Below, piece by piece: positions 7,624 to 13,228 of a DNA stretch of 13,228 nt (within the stretch, counting starts at the first letter, position 1; every line of letters begins with the position of its first letter). Position numbers and translations under genes: made by a program. The notes under the pieces were generated by a model. The model ran no database searches and had not been told where the DNA came from. It saw only the letters and a list, made by a program, of their open reading frames with translations. The DNA is from Candidatus Bruticola papionis (GTDB lineage: Bacteria > Vulcanimicrobiota > Xenobia > Xenobiales > Xenobiaceae), in NCBI GenBank assembly GCA_002407045.1, contig DHKB01000022.1:1-13228 (forward strand), in the 5' to 3' direction.

Positions 7624-8886
7624 CTACTTGCCGCCTTTTTCCAAAATGGCATTAAAAGCGCGAATTACTTGAGGATCAAACTTGCTATTGGCCAGCGACT
7701 CTATGTAAGTTTTTACTTCCAAAGGAGGACGCTTAGGCTGGCCAGGACGATCGTGAGTTAAAAGATCGAAAGTTTCGGCTACAGCTATAACCATAGCTCC
7801 TAAAGGAATAGCCGGACCACGCATTCCCGAAGGAAAACCCGAGCCATCATAACGCTCATGATGGTGCAAAATTAAAGGTAAGGCCTTTTCGACAAAGCCC
7901 AAAGGCTTGAGCCACATTACAGCCGCTTTGTCTTGGTTCATGACTAACTCGCGATCCTTACCTTCGGGCAAAGTTTCACAGAAGCGCAATTCCGTAGGCA
8001 TAGAGAACTTGCCTAAATCATGCAACAAGGCGGCCGAGCGCAAAGTCTCTAACTCGCTTTCGTTCATGCGCAATTCTTTGCCCATAGCTTCGGCCATACG
8101 AGCCACACGCTCGGAGTGACCTGTACAACCAGGCACATTATTTTCATTATTGGTAATAATCTCTACAATGGTATTGACGATACCGCCTTGGGCCCGCTTA
8201 AAAGTGATAGCTTGATATAAAGCCAACGCAAAAGGCATCGTCAAGAAGCCCATCATATCGAAGTCTTCCTTTTTGAAAGTGCCCATATTGGCTTTGTTGG
8301 CTACAAATAAAAGGGCGAAAATATTATCGCCAGTGCGCATAGGAGTGATGATAACTTCACTAATTGGCTCACGCAAGAAGTTAAAATCTTGCAATTGGCG
8401 ATCGCTGCGATTGAGAGCTACCGATTTAGCTTTAGTACGCATAAAATCTACCAAACCGTTTTTGGCATCGAGCTTAAAAGCTTGGCGACTCTCTTCGCAC
8501 AAACCAATACCCGCTTCAAATTGGTAGAAACCATCACGCAAAATCAAAAGAGCGCAATATTCGCAATCCATTTGCTCTTTAGTAGATTCCAAAATGACTC
8601 GGAATACCTGATTCGGTTCCGAACTTTTAGTAAGTTTGCCAATTAGAGCAGGCAAAGCTTCCCAACGCCTGCTATCTATTGAGCTAGGACTGATAGTAGT
8701 AGGAATCTCTGTAGGCGGAGCCATTTGAGCGGCGACATAATTAAATAAAGCACCACCACCCATAGCCAAAACTGCGCCTCCGATAGCGCCACTGAGAATC
8801 TGTATCCAGTTAGGATCGCCGAAAAAGCCTCCGGCGCTGGCACTTTGTGTAGCAGTAGCTGCAGCTAACGTAAATAAAGAATCCAT
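7624..8886 (-). CDS. GAF and HD-GYP-like domain signalling protein
   Basis: HD-GYP domains usually hydrolyse cyclic di-GMP or related cyclic dinucleotides. This 420-residue protein has a probable membrane segment near the N-terminus (about 28-53, Gly/Ala-rich), a GAF-like domain (about 78-230) and an HD-GYP-like domain (about 235-415). Visible motifs are GHSER (His257), LLHDLGK (His289, Asp290), HHHERYDGSGFP (His341-343; GFP instead of GYP) and AETFDLLTHDRP. Two canonical positions differ: the His of the usual KxHPxxG segment aligns with Gln318 (MNQDKAA), and the usual AD of ADxFD is AE (Glu371). It may thus bind metal differently, be inactive, or act as a sensor. GGGAG seven bases before the ATG supports the start. 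It is the first gene of the operon that continues into the 202-residue and TPR genes; no confident promoter was found in 8887-9031. Confidence 0.85.
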   Translation of the reverse strand: MDSLFTLAAATATQSASAGGFFGDPNWIQILSGAIGGAVLAMGGGALFNYVAAQMAPPTEIPTTISPSSIDSRRWEALPALIGKLTKSSEPNQVFRVILESTKEQMDCEYCALLILRDGFYQFEAGIGLCEESRQAFKLDAKNGLVDFMRTKAKSVALNRSDRQLQDFNFLREPISEVIITPMRTGDNIFALLFVANKANMGTFKKEDFDMMGFLTMPFALALYQAITFKRAQGGIVNTIVEIITNNENNVPGCTGHSERVARMAEAMGKELRMNESELETLRSAALLHDLGKFSMPTELRFCETLPEGKDRELVMNQDKAAVMWLKPLGFVEKALPLILHHHERYDGSGFPSGMRGPAIPLGAMVIAVAETFDLLTHDRPGQPKRPPLEVKTYIESLANSKFDPQVIRAFNAILEKGGK

Positions 8887-9031
8887 ACTTCGCTCCCTTG
8901 GAAAAAAAACTTAGCCCTATTGTGCTATTTCGGCAATTTTTAACATAATCCCGCCACAAGTCCACCACATGCCAACTGGCGAACTAAGCGGAAGGCAACA
9001 CCTTCACTAGCCAAAATACGCCCAAATGCGC

Positions 9032-9077
9032 AAAAAAAGATAAGCCGCCATCACTCTAAAGGACAGCGGCTTATCTT
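9032..9077 (-). terminator. Intrinsic terminator of the clpX transcript
   Basis: On the minus strand GCGGCTTATCTT... style arms, AAGATAAGCCGC (9037-9048 on plus) and GCGGCTTATCTT (9066-9077), form a perfect 12-bp stem with a 17-nt loop, followed by seven T (A-run at 9032-9038 on plus). It lies 26 bp after the clpX stop codon and ahead of the HD-GYP-like operon, separating the two transcription units. Confidence 0.92.
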
Positions 9078-9103
9078 AAGCTATGGAAAAAGGAACTCAG
9101 CTC

Positions 9104-10381
9104 TTATTCCTTGTCGTCAGTTTTTTTCTCTTCCTTGGCCTCTTCTTCTTTGTAAATAAGAGTAGGCGCAGCTTTTTTCTCAATTACTTCTTCAGTAACG
9201 ATACATTTTTGCACATTCTCCATAGAGGGAATTTCAAACATAACGTCCAGAATAGCCTCTTCGATGATGCTACGCAAAGCACGAGCTCCGGTCTTACGCT
9301 CTTCAGCTTCCTTGGCTACTCGCTCGATAGCTTCTTTGGTAAAGACTAACTCTACGCCATCCATACTGAACATGCGCTGATATTGCTTAATTAAAGCATT
9401 TTTGGGCTCGGTAAGCACTCTAACCAGAGCTGTTTCATCCAAAGCATTGAGAGTAACGACAATAGGCATACGGCCGACAAATTCGGGGATAAGTCCGTAT
9501 TTGAGCAAATCTTCAGGCATAACCTGAGCTAAAAGCTCGCCTACATCGCGTTTAGTTTTACTTTCGATATTGGCACGGAAGCCCATTGATTGAGAGCTAA
9601 CGCGCTGCTCAATAATATCTTCCAAGCCTTCAAAAGCACCACCACAAATAAATAACACATTATTAGTGTCGATTTGAATGCACTCTTGGTGAGGATGTTT
9701 GCGACCGCCCTGGGGAGGAACGCTAGCTACAGTACCTTCCACAATTTTCAGAAGTGCTTGTTGCACGCCTTCACCGCTGACGTCACGAGTAATGGAAACA
9801 TTTTCCGATTTGCGAGTAATTTTGTCGATTTCGTCTACATAGACGATACCTTTTTCCGCTTTTTCAATATCATAGTCGGCTGCTTGAATGAGCTTTAAAA
9901 GGATATTCTCTACATCTTCACCCACGTAACCAGCTTCAGTAAGGGAAGTAGCGTCGGCCAAAGCGATAGGCACTTTCAAAATTTTGGCTAAAGTGCTGGC
10001 TAAGTAAGTTTTACCACAACCTGTAGGGCCGATAATTAAAACGTTACTTTTTTGCAACTCTACGTCATCATCTTTGCCGGTAGTATTCATGTTTATGCGC
10101 TTATAATGATTATAAACAGCTACCGAAAGAATTTTTTTGGCCTTCTCTTGACCGATAACGTAGCGGTTGAGAATATCCATGATCTCTTTGGGCTTAGGTA
10201 ACTTACCATCACCCTCCGCTTCGTCTTTGCTCAACTCTTCGGCGATAATATCCTTGCACATATCCACGCAATCAGAGCAAATATACACGCCGGGACCGGC
10301 AATCATACGGCGCACTTGCTCTTGTTTTTTGCCACAAAATGAGCAAGTAAAACTTTGTTTATCATCGCCGAATCGAAACAT
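9104..10381 (-). CDS. clpX: ATP-dependent protease ATP-binding subunit ClpX
   Basis: ClpX is the hexameric AAA+ unfoldase that recognises tagged substrates and threads them into ClpP. The 425-residue protein has the N-terminal zinc-binding domain with CSFC and CSDC pairs (Cys15, 18, 37, 40 region), then the AAA+ module: Walker A GPTGCGKT, pore loop GYVGEDVENIL, Walker B IVYVDEIDK, the RKHPHQ loop, and sensor-2 GARALRSIIEE. Length is usual for the family; the last 20 residues are a Lys/Glu-rich tail. AGGAGG five bases before the ATG fixes the start. It follows clpP by 56 bp on the same strand with no terminator between, so the two are probably co-transcribed, ending at the 9037-9077 hairpin. 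Confidence 0.98.
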   Translation of the reverse strand: MFRFGDDKQSFTCSFCGKKQEQVRRMIAGPGVYICSDCVDMCKDIIAEELSKDEAEGDGKLPKPKEIMDILNRYVIGQEKAKKILSVAVYNHYKRINMNTTGKDDDVELQKSNVLIIGPTGCGKTYLASTLAKILKVPIALADATSLTEAGYVGEDVENILLKLIQAADYDIEKAEKGIVYVDEIDKITRKSENVSITRDVSGEGVQQALLKIVEGTVASVPPQGGRKHPHQECIQIDTNNVLFICGGAFEGLEDIIEQRVSSQSMGFRANIESKTKRDVGELLAQVMPEDLLKYGLIPEFVGRMPIVVTLNALDETALVRVLTEPKNALIKQYQRMFSMDGVELVFTKEAIERVAKEAEERKTGARALRSIIEEAILDVMFEIPSMENVQKCIVTEEVIEKKAAPTLIYKEEEAKEEKKTDDKE

Positions 10382-10437
10382 ATTGTCCTCCTGACTTATT
10401 TCCCATCGATGTAGGGAGCTGAAATCTAAAAAATGGC

Positions 10438-11070
10438 TTAGCCTCTGGCTTCTTTGGTGATTACTTTGTCGATTAAACCGTAAGCCATCGCCTCTTCGGC
10501 GCTCATGTAATGATCGCGCTCGGTATCGCGAGCTACTTCTTCCAAAGTTTTACCAGTATGACGAGCTAAAATACCATTAGTATCTTCACGTAAACGCAAA
10601 ATTTCCCGAGCATGAATATCGATATCAGTAGCCTGACCGCCGATACCTTGAATCCAAGGCTGATGAATCATAATACGTGAGTAAGGTAAAGAGTAGCGCT
10701 TGCCTTTAGCGCCTCCAGCCAGAATAACCGCTGCCGCACTAGCAGCCATACCGATACAAATAGTAGAAACATCGGGTTTAATCAGTTGCATGCAATCATA
10801 AATAGCTAAACCAGCCGTAACTGAACCGCCGGGGCTATTGATATAAACATCGATATCTTTATCGGGATCTTCCTGCTCTAAGAAAAGCAACTGAGCAATT
10901 ATCAAGTTGCTAGCAGCATCACTTACTTCACTTCCTAAAAAGAGAATGCGGTTCTTTAAGAGTCTGGAATAAATATCGTAAGAGCGTTCTCCTCTGGCCG
11001 TTTGCTCAATGACCATAGGAATTAAGCTATTAAGCATATCTAAATTATTATATTTATTGAAAAAATTCAT
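10438..11070 (-). CDS. clpP: ATP-dependent Clp protease proteolytic subunit ClpP
   Basis: ClpP forms the 14-subunit serine peptidase chamber fed by ClpX. All three catalytic residues are visible in the 210-residue product: Ser111 in GMAASAAAV, His136 in MIHQPW, and Asp186 in TERDHYMSAEEA. GGSVTAGLAIYD and the handle helix with GQATDIDIHAREIL are also present. The nucleophile loop has Ala-Ala where many family members have Met-Gly, and the HQP loop is one residue longer than in E. coli. Homology really starts at LIPMVIEQTARGERSYDIYSRLL, so the first about 14 residues may be a propeptide; an internal ATG (residue 12) is an alternative start with no ribosome binding site. The AAGGA before the first ATG is rather distant. 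It lies between tig and clpX, the classic order. Confidence 0.97.
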   Translation of the reverse strand: MNFFNKYNNLDMLNSLIPMVIEQTARGERSYDIYSRLLKNRILFLGSEVSDAASNLIIAQLLFLEQEDPDKDIDVYINSPGGSVTAGLAIYDCMQLIKPDVSTICIGMAASAAAVILAGGAKGKRYSLPYSRIMIHQPWIQGIGGQATDIDIHAREILRLREDTNGILARHTGKTLEEVARDTERDHYMSAEEAMAYGLIDKVITKEARG

Positions 11071-11097
11071 TCTTATTTTTTCCTTAAAAACGAAGAA

Positions 11098-11162
11098 AGG
11101 CGCTCTTCAGAGCATACGCTATACCATAAACGACATCGCGCAGCACTTACTCTAGAGCGCCT
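11098..11162 (-). promoter_or_regulatory. Long-range stem in the tig-clpP spacer, possible attenuator
   Basis: On the minus strand AGGCGCTCT (11154-11162) can pair with AGAGCGCCT (11098-11106) over 9 bp, with a 47-nt loop, followed directly by TTCTTCGTTTTT. That is terminator-like and lies about 28 bp before clpP. Inside the loop, GCTC-TGAA-GAGC gives a small competing hairpin that uses part of the same arm. This could be a leaky terminator or attenuator that separates tig from clpP expression; the long loop makes this uncertain. Confidence 0.4.
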
Positions 11163-11175
11163 AACTTTTCATATC

Positions 11176-11206
11176 AATTTGATTTTTCCCCCCAAGAAAT
11201 CAAATT
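11176..11206 (-). terminator. AT-rich hairpin after tig
   Basis: AATTTGATTT (11176-11185) and AAATCAAATT (11197-11206) form a perfect 10-bp stem around an 11-nt loop that reads CTTGGGGGGAA on the minus strand. It lies 20 bp after the tig stop codon. It has almost no G-C pairs and no T-tract, so it is a weak terminator at best and may instead protect the 3' end of the tig message. Confidence 0.4.
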
Positions 11207-11226
11207 CAGTCTTACAAAGGTGAAAA

Positions 11227-12645
11227 TTATTCAGCTTTGTCAGCCTTTACTTCTTCGGACTTAGCTTCAGCTTCGTCTTTTTTGGCTTCTTCAGCTACGT
11301 TTTTAGCAGCTTCTTCAGCAGCACGCTCTTCGGGAGTCTTAGGAGCAACGTAGGTCACCTTAGCGGTGTCTACTAAGTGCTGAGTCACTTTGTCGCGCAA
11401 AATGCTGTAGCGAAGTAAACCGATGGTACCGGCTTGTTCCATCTGGCGCTTCAAGGAAGCGGCGGTCTTGCGAGCGCGGGCAGCCTCTTCGTCGATAACT
11501 TTGTTGATCTCTTCGTCTTCGACCTTAGTACCGAGCAAGCGAGCTAAGTTCTTAACTAAGATCTCTAAGCGAGCTTCACCGAAGCCCATCAAACCGACAT
11601 GTTTCTGCCAATCTTCAACAGTGCGGCCCTGAGCCTTAAGCATATCTTCCAACTTGCGGCCTTCGGCACGTAAGCTGTCCATAACTCTGCTGTTGAAGAG
11701 TCTGGCATGATAAGCAACTAAGCCCTGAGGAACCATTTCAGTGGGAACCTGGCTGGCGATCTTGTAGTAAACCTTCTCGGCGATGCCCTGATCGGCGTCA
11801 CGCTGGATGCGCTCTTTCATCATTTTCATGATGTCTTTACGCAAATCTTCAACATTGTCAAACTGACCGCCGGAGATTTCTTTGACGAATTCGCCGTTTA
11901 CTTCGGGAAGTACACGCTGTTTGATGGATTTAATGTGGAAAACAAAGTGGATTTTGTGGCCAGCTAAGGGAGACTTGTGGTCAGCAGGGAACTCAGCGTC
12001 AAATTCTTTGCTTTCGCCGGGCTTAAGACCATAGAGGTTCTCTAAGAAACCGGGGATATAATTGGCCGGAGAGAGCTCCATGGGGAAGTCTTTAGCTTGT
12101 CCGTCTTTGACGGGCTCGCCGTTTTCAAAGCTTTCGTAATCGACGAAGGCAATGTCATTAGCCTGGAGGCCACGATCGGTAACATCTTCCAAAGTAGCAC
12201 GACCAGCGCGGGTACGCTCGATGGCGCTGTCTACGTCTTCTTCGGTGGGCTCGTAGCGCTCTTGCTCTACTTCTACGCCTTCGTAGTCTTTAAGGTCTAC
12301 GGTGGGGATCACTTCGAATTCGGCAGTGAAAGTAAGGTCTTCACCACGCTCGCCAGCTACCTTGGGGAACTGAGGATTGGAAACAACTTCGACCTTCTCC
12401 TGAGCAGCAGCTTCACTGAAAGCGCTGGGAATAAGGCTCTCCAAAACGTCGCGCTTGAGAATCTGGTTGGGGATATACTTGCGGCCCATGTAAGCAGGCA
12501 CTTTACCACGGCGGAAACCGGGTAAAGAGAGCATTTTCAAAGCATCTTTGAAAGCTTTAGCATAAGCCTGCTCGACGGTGTTGGCGTCTACGACGACTTC
12601 CATACTGCGCTTAATGGGAGAGATCTCAGTCAGAGTAACCTTCAT
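11227..12645 (-). CDS. tig: Trigger factor, ribosome-associated chaperone
   Basis: Trigger factor docks at the ribosome exit tunnel and shields nascent chains; its central domain is a peptidyl-prolyl isomerase. The 472-residue product has the ribosome-binding signature GFRRGKVP at 43-50, an FKBP-type domain at about 160-245 (with PGFLENLYGLKPGESKEF and LAGHKIHFVFHI), and the long helical C-terminal domain to about 430. A repetitive Ala/Glu/Lys tail (about 436-472) follows; such tails vary between species. AGGAGG six bases before the ATG fixes the start. It is upstream of clpP and clpX in the usual order. Its codons end in C or G far more often than those of the ABC-F or signalling genes, as expected for a highly expressed gene. 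Confidence 0.97.
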   Translation of the reverse strand: MKVTLTEISPIKRSMEVVVDANTVEQAYAKAFKDALKMLSLPGFRRGKVPAYMGRKYIPNQILKRDVLESLIPSAFSEAAAQEKVEVVSNPQFPKVAGERGEDLTFTAEFEVIPTVDLKDYEGVEVEQERYEPTEEDVDSAIERTRAGRATLEDVTDRGLQANDIAFVDYESFENGEPVKDGQAKDFPMELSPANYIPGFLENLYGLKPGESKEFDAEFPADHKSPLAGHKIHFVFHIKSIKQRVLPEVNGEFVKEISGGQFDNVEDLRKDIMKMMKERIQRDADQGIAEKVYYKIASQVPTEMVPQGLVAYHARLFNSRVMDSLRAEGRKLEDMLKAQGRTVEDWQKHVGLMGFGEARLEILVKNLARLLGTKVEDEEINKVIDEEAARARKTAASLKRQMEQAGTIGLLRYSILRDKVTQHLVDTAKVTYVAPKTPEERAAEEAAKNVAEEAKKDEAEAKSEEVKADKAE

Positions 12646-12779
12646 TTTTTCCTCCTAGAAAATCTTAGGACTGGCGGCGTTAATTCGTCCACCCCAAAAA
12701 AAATTATGCTAAATAATTTCAATCGGAGCCCGCGTCGCTAAGGTTCACACATGCATTTATTACACGATATTTTTTACAG

Positions 12780-12814
12780 AGAAAACAAATAAGGACCACC
12801 TTTTCGGCGGCCCC
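12780..12814 (-). terminator. Intrinsic terminator of the tRNA cluster
   Basis: On the minus strand GGGCCGCC (12806-12813 on plus) pairs with GGTGGTCC (12793-12800 on plus) over 8 bp including two G-U pairs, with a 5-nt GAAAA loop, followed by TTATTTGTTTTCT. It starts 10 bp after the CCA end of the last tRNA-Gly and separates the tRNA transcript from tig. The remaining 12646-12779 holds no gene; it should contain the tig promoter, but I find no clear -35/-10 pair. Confidence 0.8.
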
Positions 12815-12823
12815 TACTCGTTG

Positions 12824-12898
12824 TGGAGCGGAAGAAGAGATTCGAACTCTCGACCCTTGCCTTGGCAAGGCAATGCTCTACCGCTGAGCTACTTCCGC
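12824..12898 (-). tRNA. tRNA-Gly(GCC), copy 2
   Basis: The minus strand folds as a 75-nt tRNA: acceptor GCGGAAG/CTTCCGC, D arm GCTC-AGCGGTAGA-GC, anticodon stem TTGCC/GGCAA with loop TTGCCAA (anticodon GCC), T arm GAGAG-TTCGAAT-CTCTT, discriminator T and encoded CCA. It reads Gly codons GGC and GGU. It is identical to the copy at 12987-13061 and directly precedes the terminator. Confidence 0.97.
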
Positions 12899-12986
12899 AA
12901 GATATTTTCGAGACCATAACATTTGCTACAATCTCGTTTTTTCTTCCCCAAGGCTGGGCGCTCAAAGGTGGAAACCGTACTGTATG

Positions 12987-13061
12987 TGGAGCGGAAGAAG
13001 AGATTCGAACTCTCGACCCTTGCCTTGGCAAGGCAATGCTCTACCGCTGAGCTACTTCCGC
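12987..13061 (-). tRNA. tRNA-Gly(GCC), copy 1
   Basis: This is base-for-base the same 75-nt gene as at 12824-12898, with anticodon loop TTGCCAA, CTTCCGC acceptor strand, discriminator T and encoded CCA. The 88-bp spacer between the copies (12899-12986) is not part of the duplication. The gene follows tRNA-Leu by 25 bp and is probably processed from the same transcript. Confidence 0.97.
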
Positions 13062-13086
13062 ATGTACAGTTCTTAACTTTGAGCCG

Positions 13087-13165
13087 TGGGCGGGAAGGGA
13101 CTCGAACCCTTACGATTTCTCACTGGCTCCTAAGACCAGCGCGTCTACCATTCCGCCACCCGCCC
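13087..13165 (-). tRNA. tRNA-Leu(UAG)
   Basis: A class II tRNA of 79 nt: acceptor GGGCGGG/CCCGCCC, D arm with AATGGTAGA loop, anticodon stem CTGGT/GCCAG with loop CTTAGGA (anticodon TAG, reading CUN Leu codons), an 11-nt variable arm TGAGAAATCGT that is short for Leu, T arm AAGGG-TTCGAGT-CCCTT, discriminator A. The next bases are CGG, so CCA is not encoded and must be added after transcription, unlike the neighbouring Gly and Lys genes. Confidence 0.95.
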
Positions 13166-13172
13166 GAAGGGG

Positions 13173-13228
13173 TGGTGCGCCATCAAGGACTCGAACCTTG
13201 GGCCCGCTGATTAAGAGTCAGCTGCTCT
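13173..13228 (-). tRNA. tRNA-Lys(CUU), 5' part cut by the window edge
   Basis: The visible 56 nt run from the end of the D stem to the 3' end: anticodon stem GCTGA/TCAGC with loop CTCTTAA (anticodon CTT), 5-nt variable loop GGGCC, T arm CAAGG-TTCGAGT-CCTTG, acceptor 3' strand ATGGCGC, discriminator A and encoded CCA. Only 7 bp separate it from tRNA-Leu, so the two are surely co-transcribed. The 5' acceptor and most of the D arm lie beyond 13228. Confidence 0.92.

Noticed and set aside
9083..9349. Plus-strand open frame rich in Phe and Leu opposite the clpX 3' end
   Set aside because: It is the antisense of the Lys/Glu-rich ClpX tail, which gives Phe/Leu codons on the other strand.
12774..13210. 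Open frames on both strands across the tRNA cluster, with peptides such as FELSTLALARQCSTAELLP
   Set aside because: These are translations of tRNA-Gly and tRNA-Leu genes, a well-known source of spurious proteins; the repeats in the peptides mirror the duplicated tRNA.
12774..13228. tRNA cluster as an integration site of a mobile element
   Set aside because: No integrase gene, no attachment-like partial tRNA repeat; the only repeat is a full second tRNA-Gly gene.

Overview
This window is a chromosomal stretch of a bacterium with a moderately AT-rich genome and frequent AGGAGG-type ribosome binding sites. It contains no phage genes, insertion sequence or CRISPR array. The phylum cannot be fixed from what is visible. 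A Sec-type signal peptide, GAF-coupled GGDEF and HD-GYP-like proteins, and a ClpP of the GQATDIDIHA type fit many Gram-negative or deep-branching gut or environmental lineages. Two GCGATCGC octamers are a weak hint toward the cyanobacterial side.

Layout from left to right. Positions 1-109 lie downstream of hsdS and carry, at the edge, a ribosome binding site for another minus-strand gene outside the window. A type I restriction-modification specificity gene (hsdS, minus) is built of two half-repeats. It is divergent from a Uup-type ABC-F ATPase gene (plus). Next comes a GAF-GGDEF diguanylate cyclase gene (plus), which ends at a strong hairpin shared with the convergent minus-strand genes. Reading leftward, that minus operon is GAF/HD-GYP-like signalling protein, then an unrecognised 202-residue protein, then an exported TPR protein; the last two overlap by ATGA. 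An intrinsic terminator separates this operon from the protein quality-control block tig, clpP, clpX (all minus). Upstream of tig, and closed off by its own terminator, is a minus-strand tRNA cluster: Lys(CUU, cut by the window edge), Leu(UAG), and two identical Gly(GCC) genes.

How the genes work together. Trigger factor folds nascent chains at the ribosome, and ClpX unfolds substrates for ClpP; this is a classic conserved neighbourhood. The GGDEF protein and the HD-GYP-like protein could make and sense or degrade cyclic di-GMP, but the HD-GYP-like protein has substitutions at two expected metal-ligand positions, so catalysis is uncertain. The hsdS gene is the most accessory-looking part. Most of the window is ordinary core genome. 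I see no convincing new defence or mobile system. The points most worth a second look are the repeat architecture of hsdS, the divergent HD-GYP protein with its unknown partner, and the structured tig-clpP spacer.
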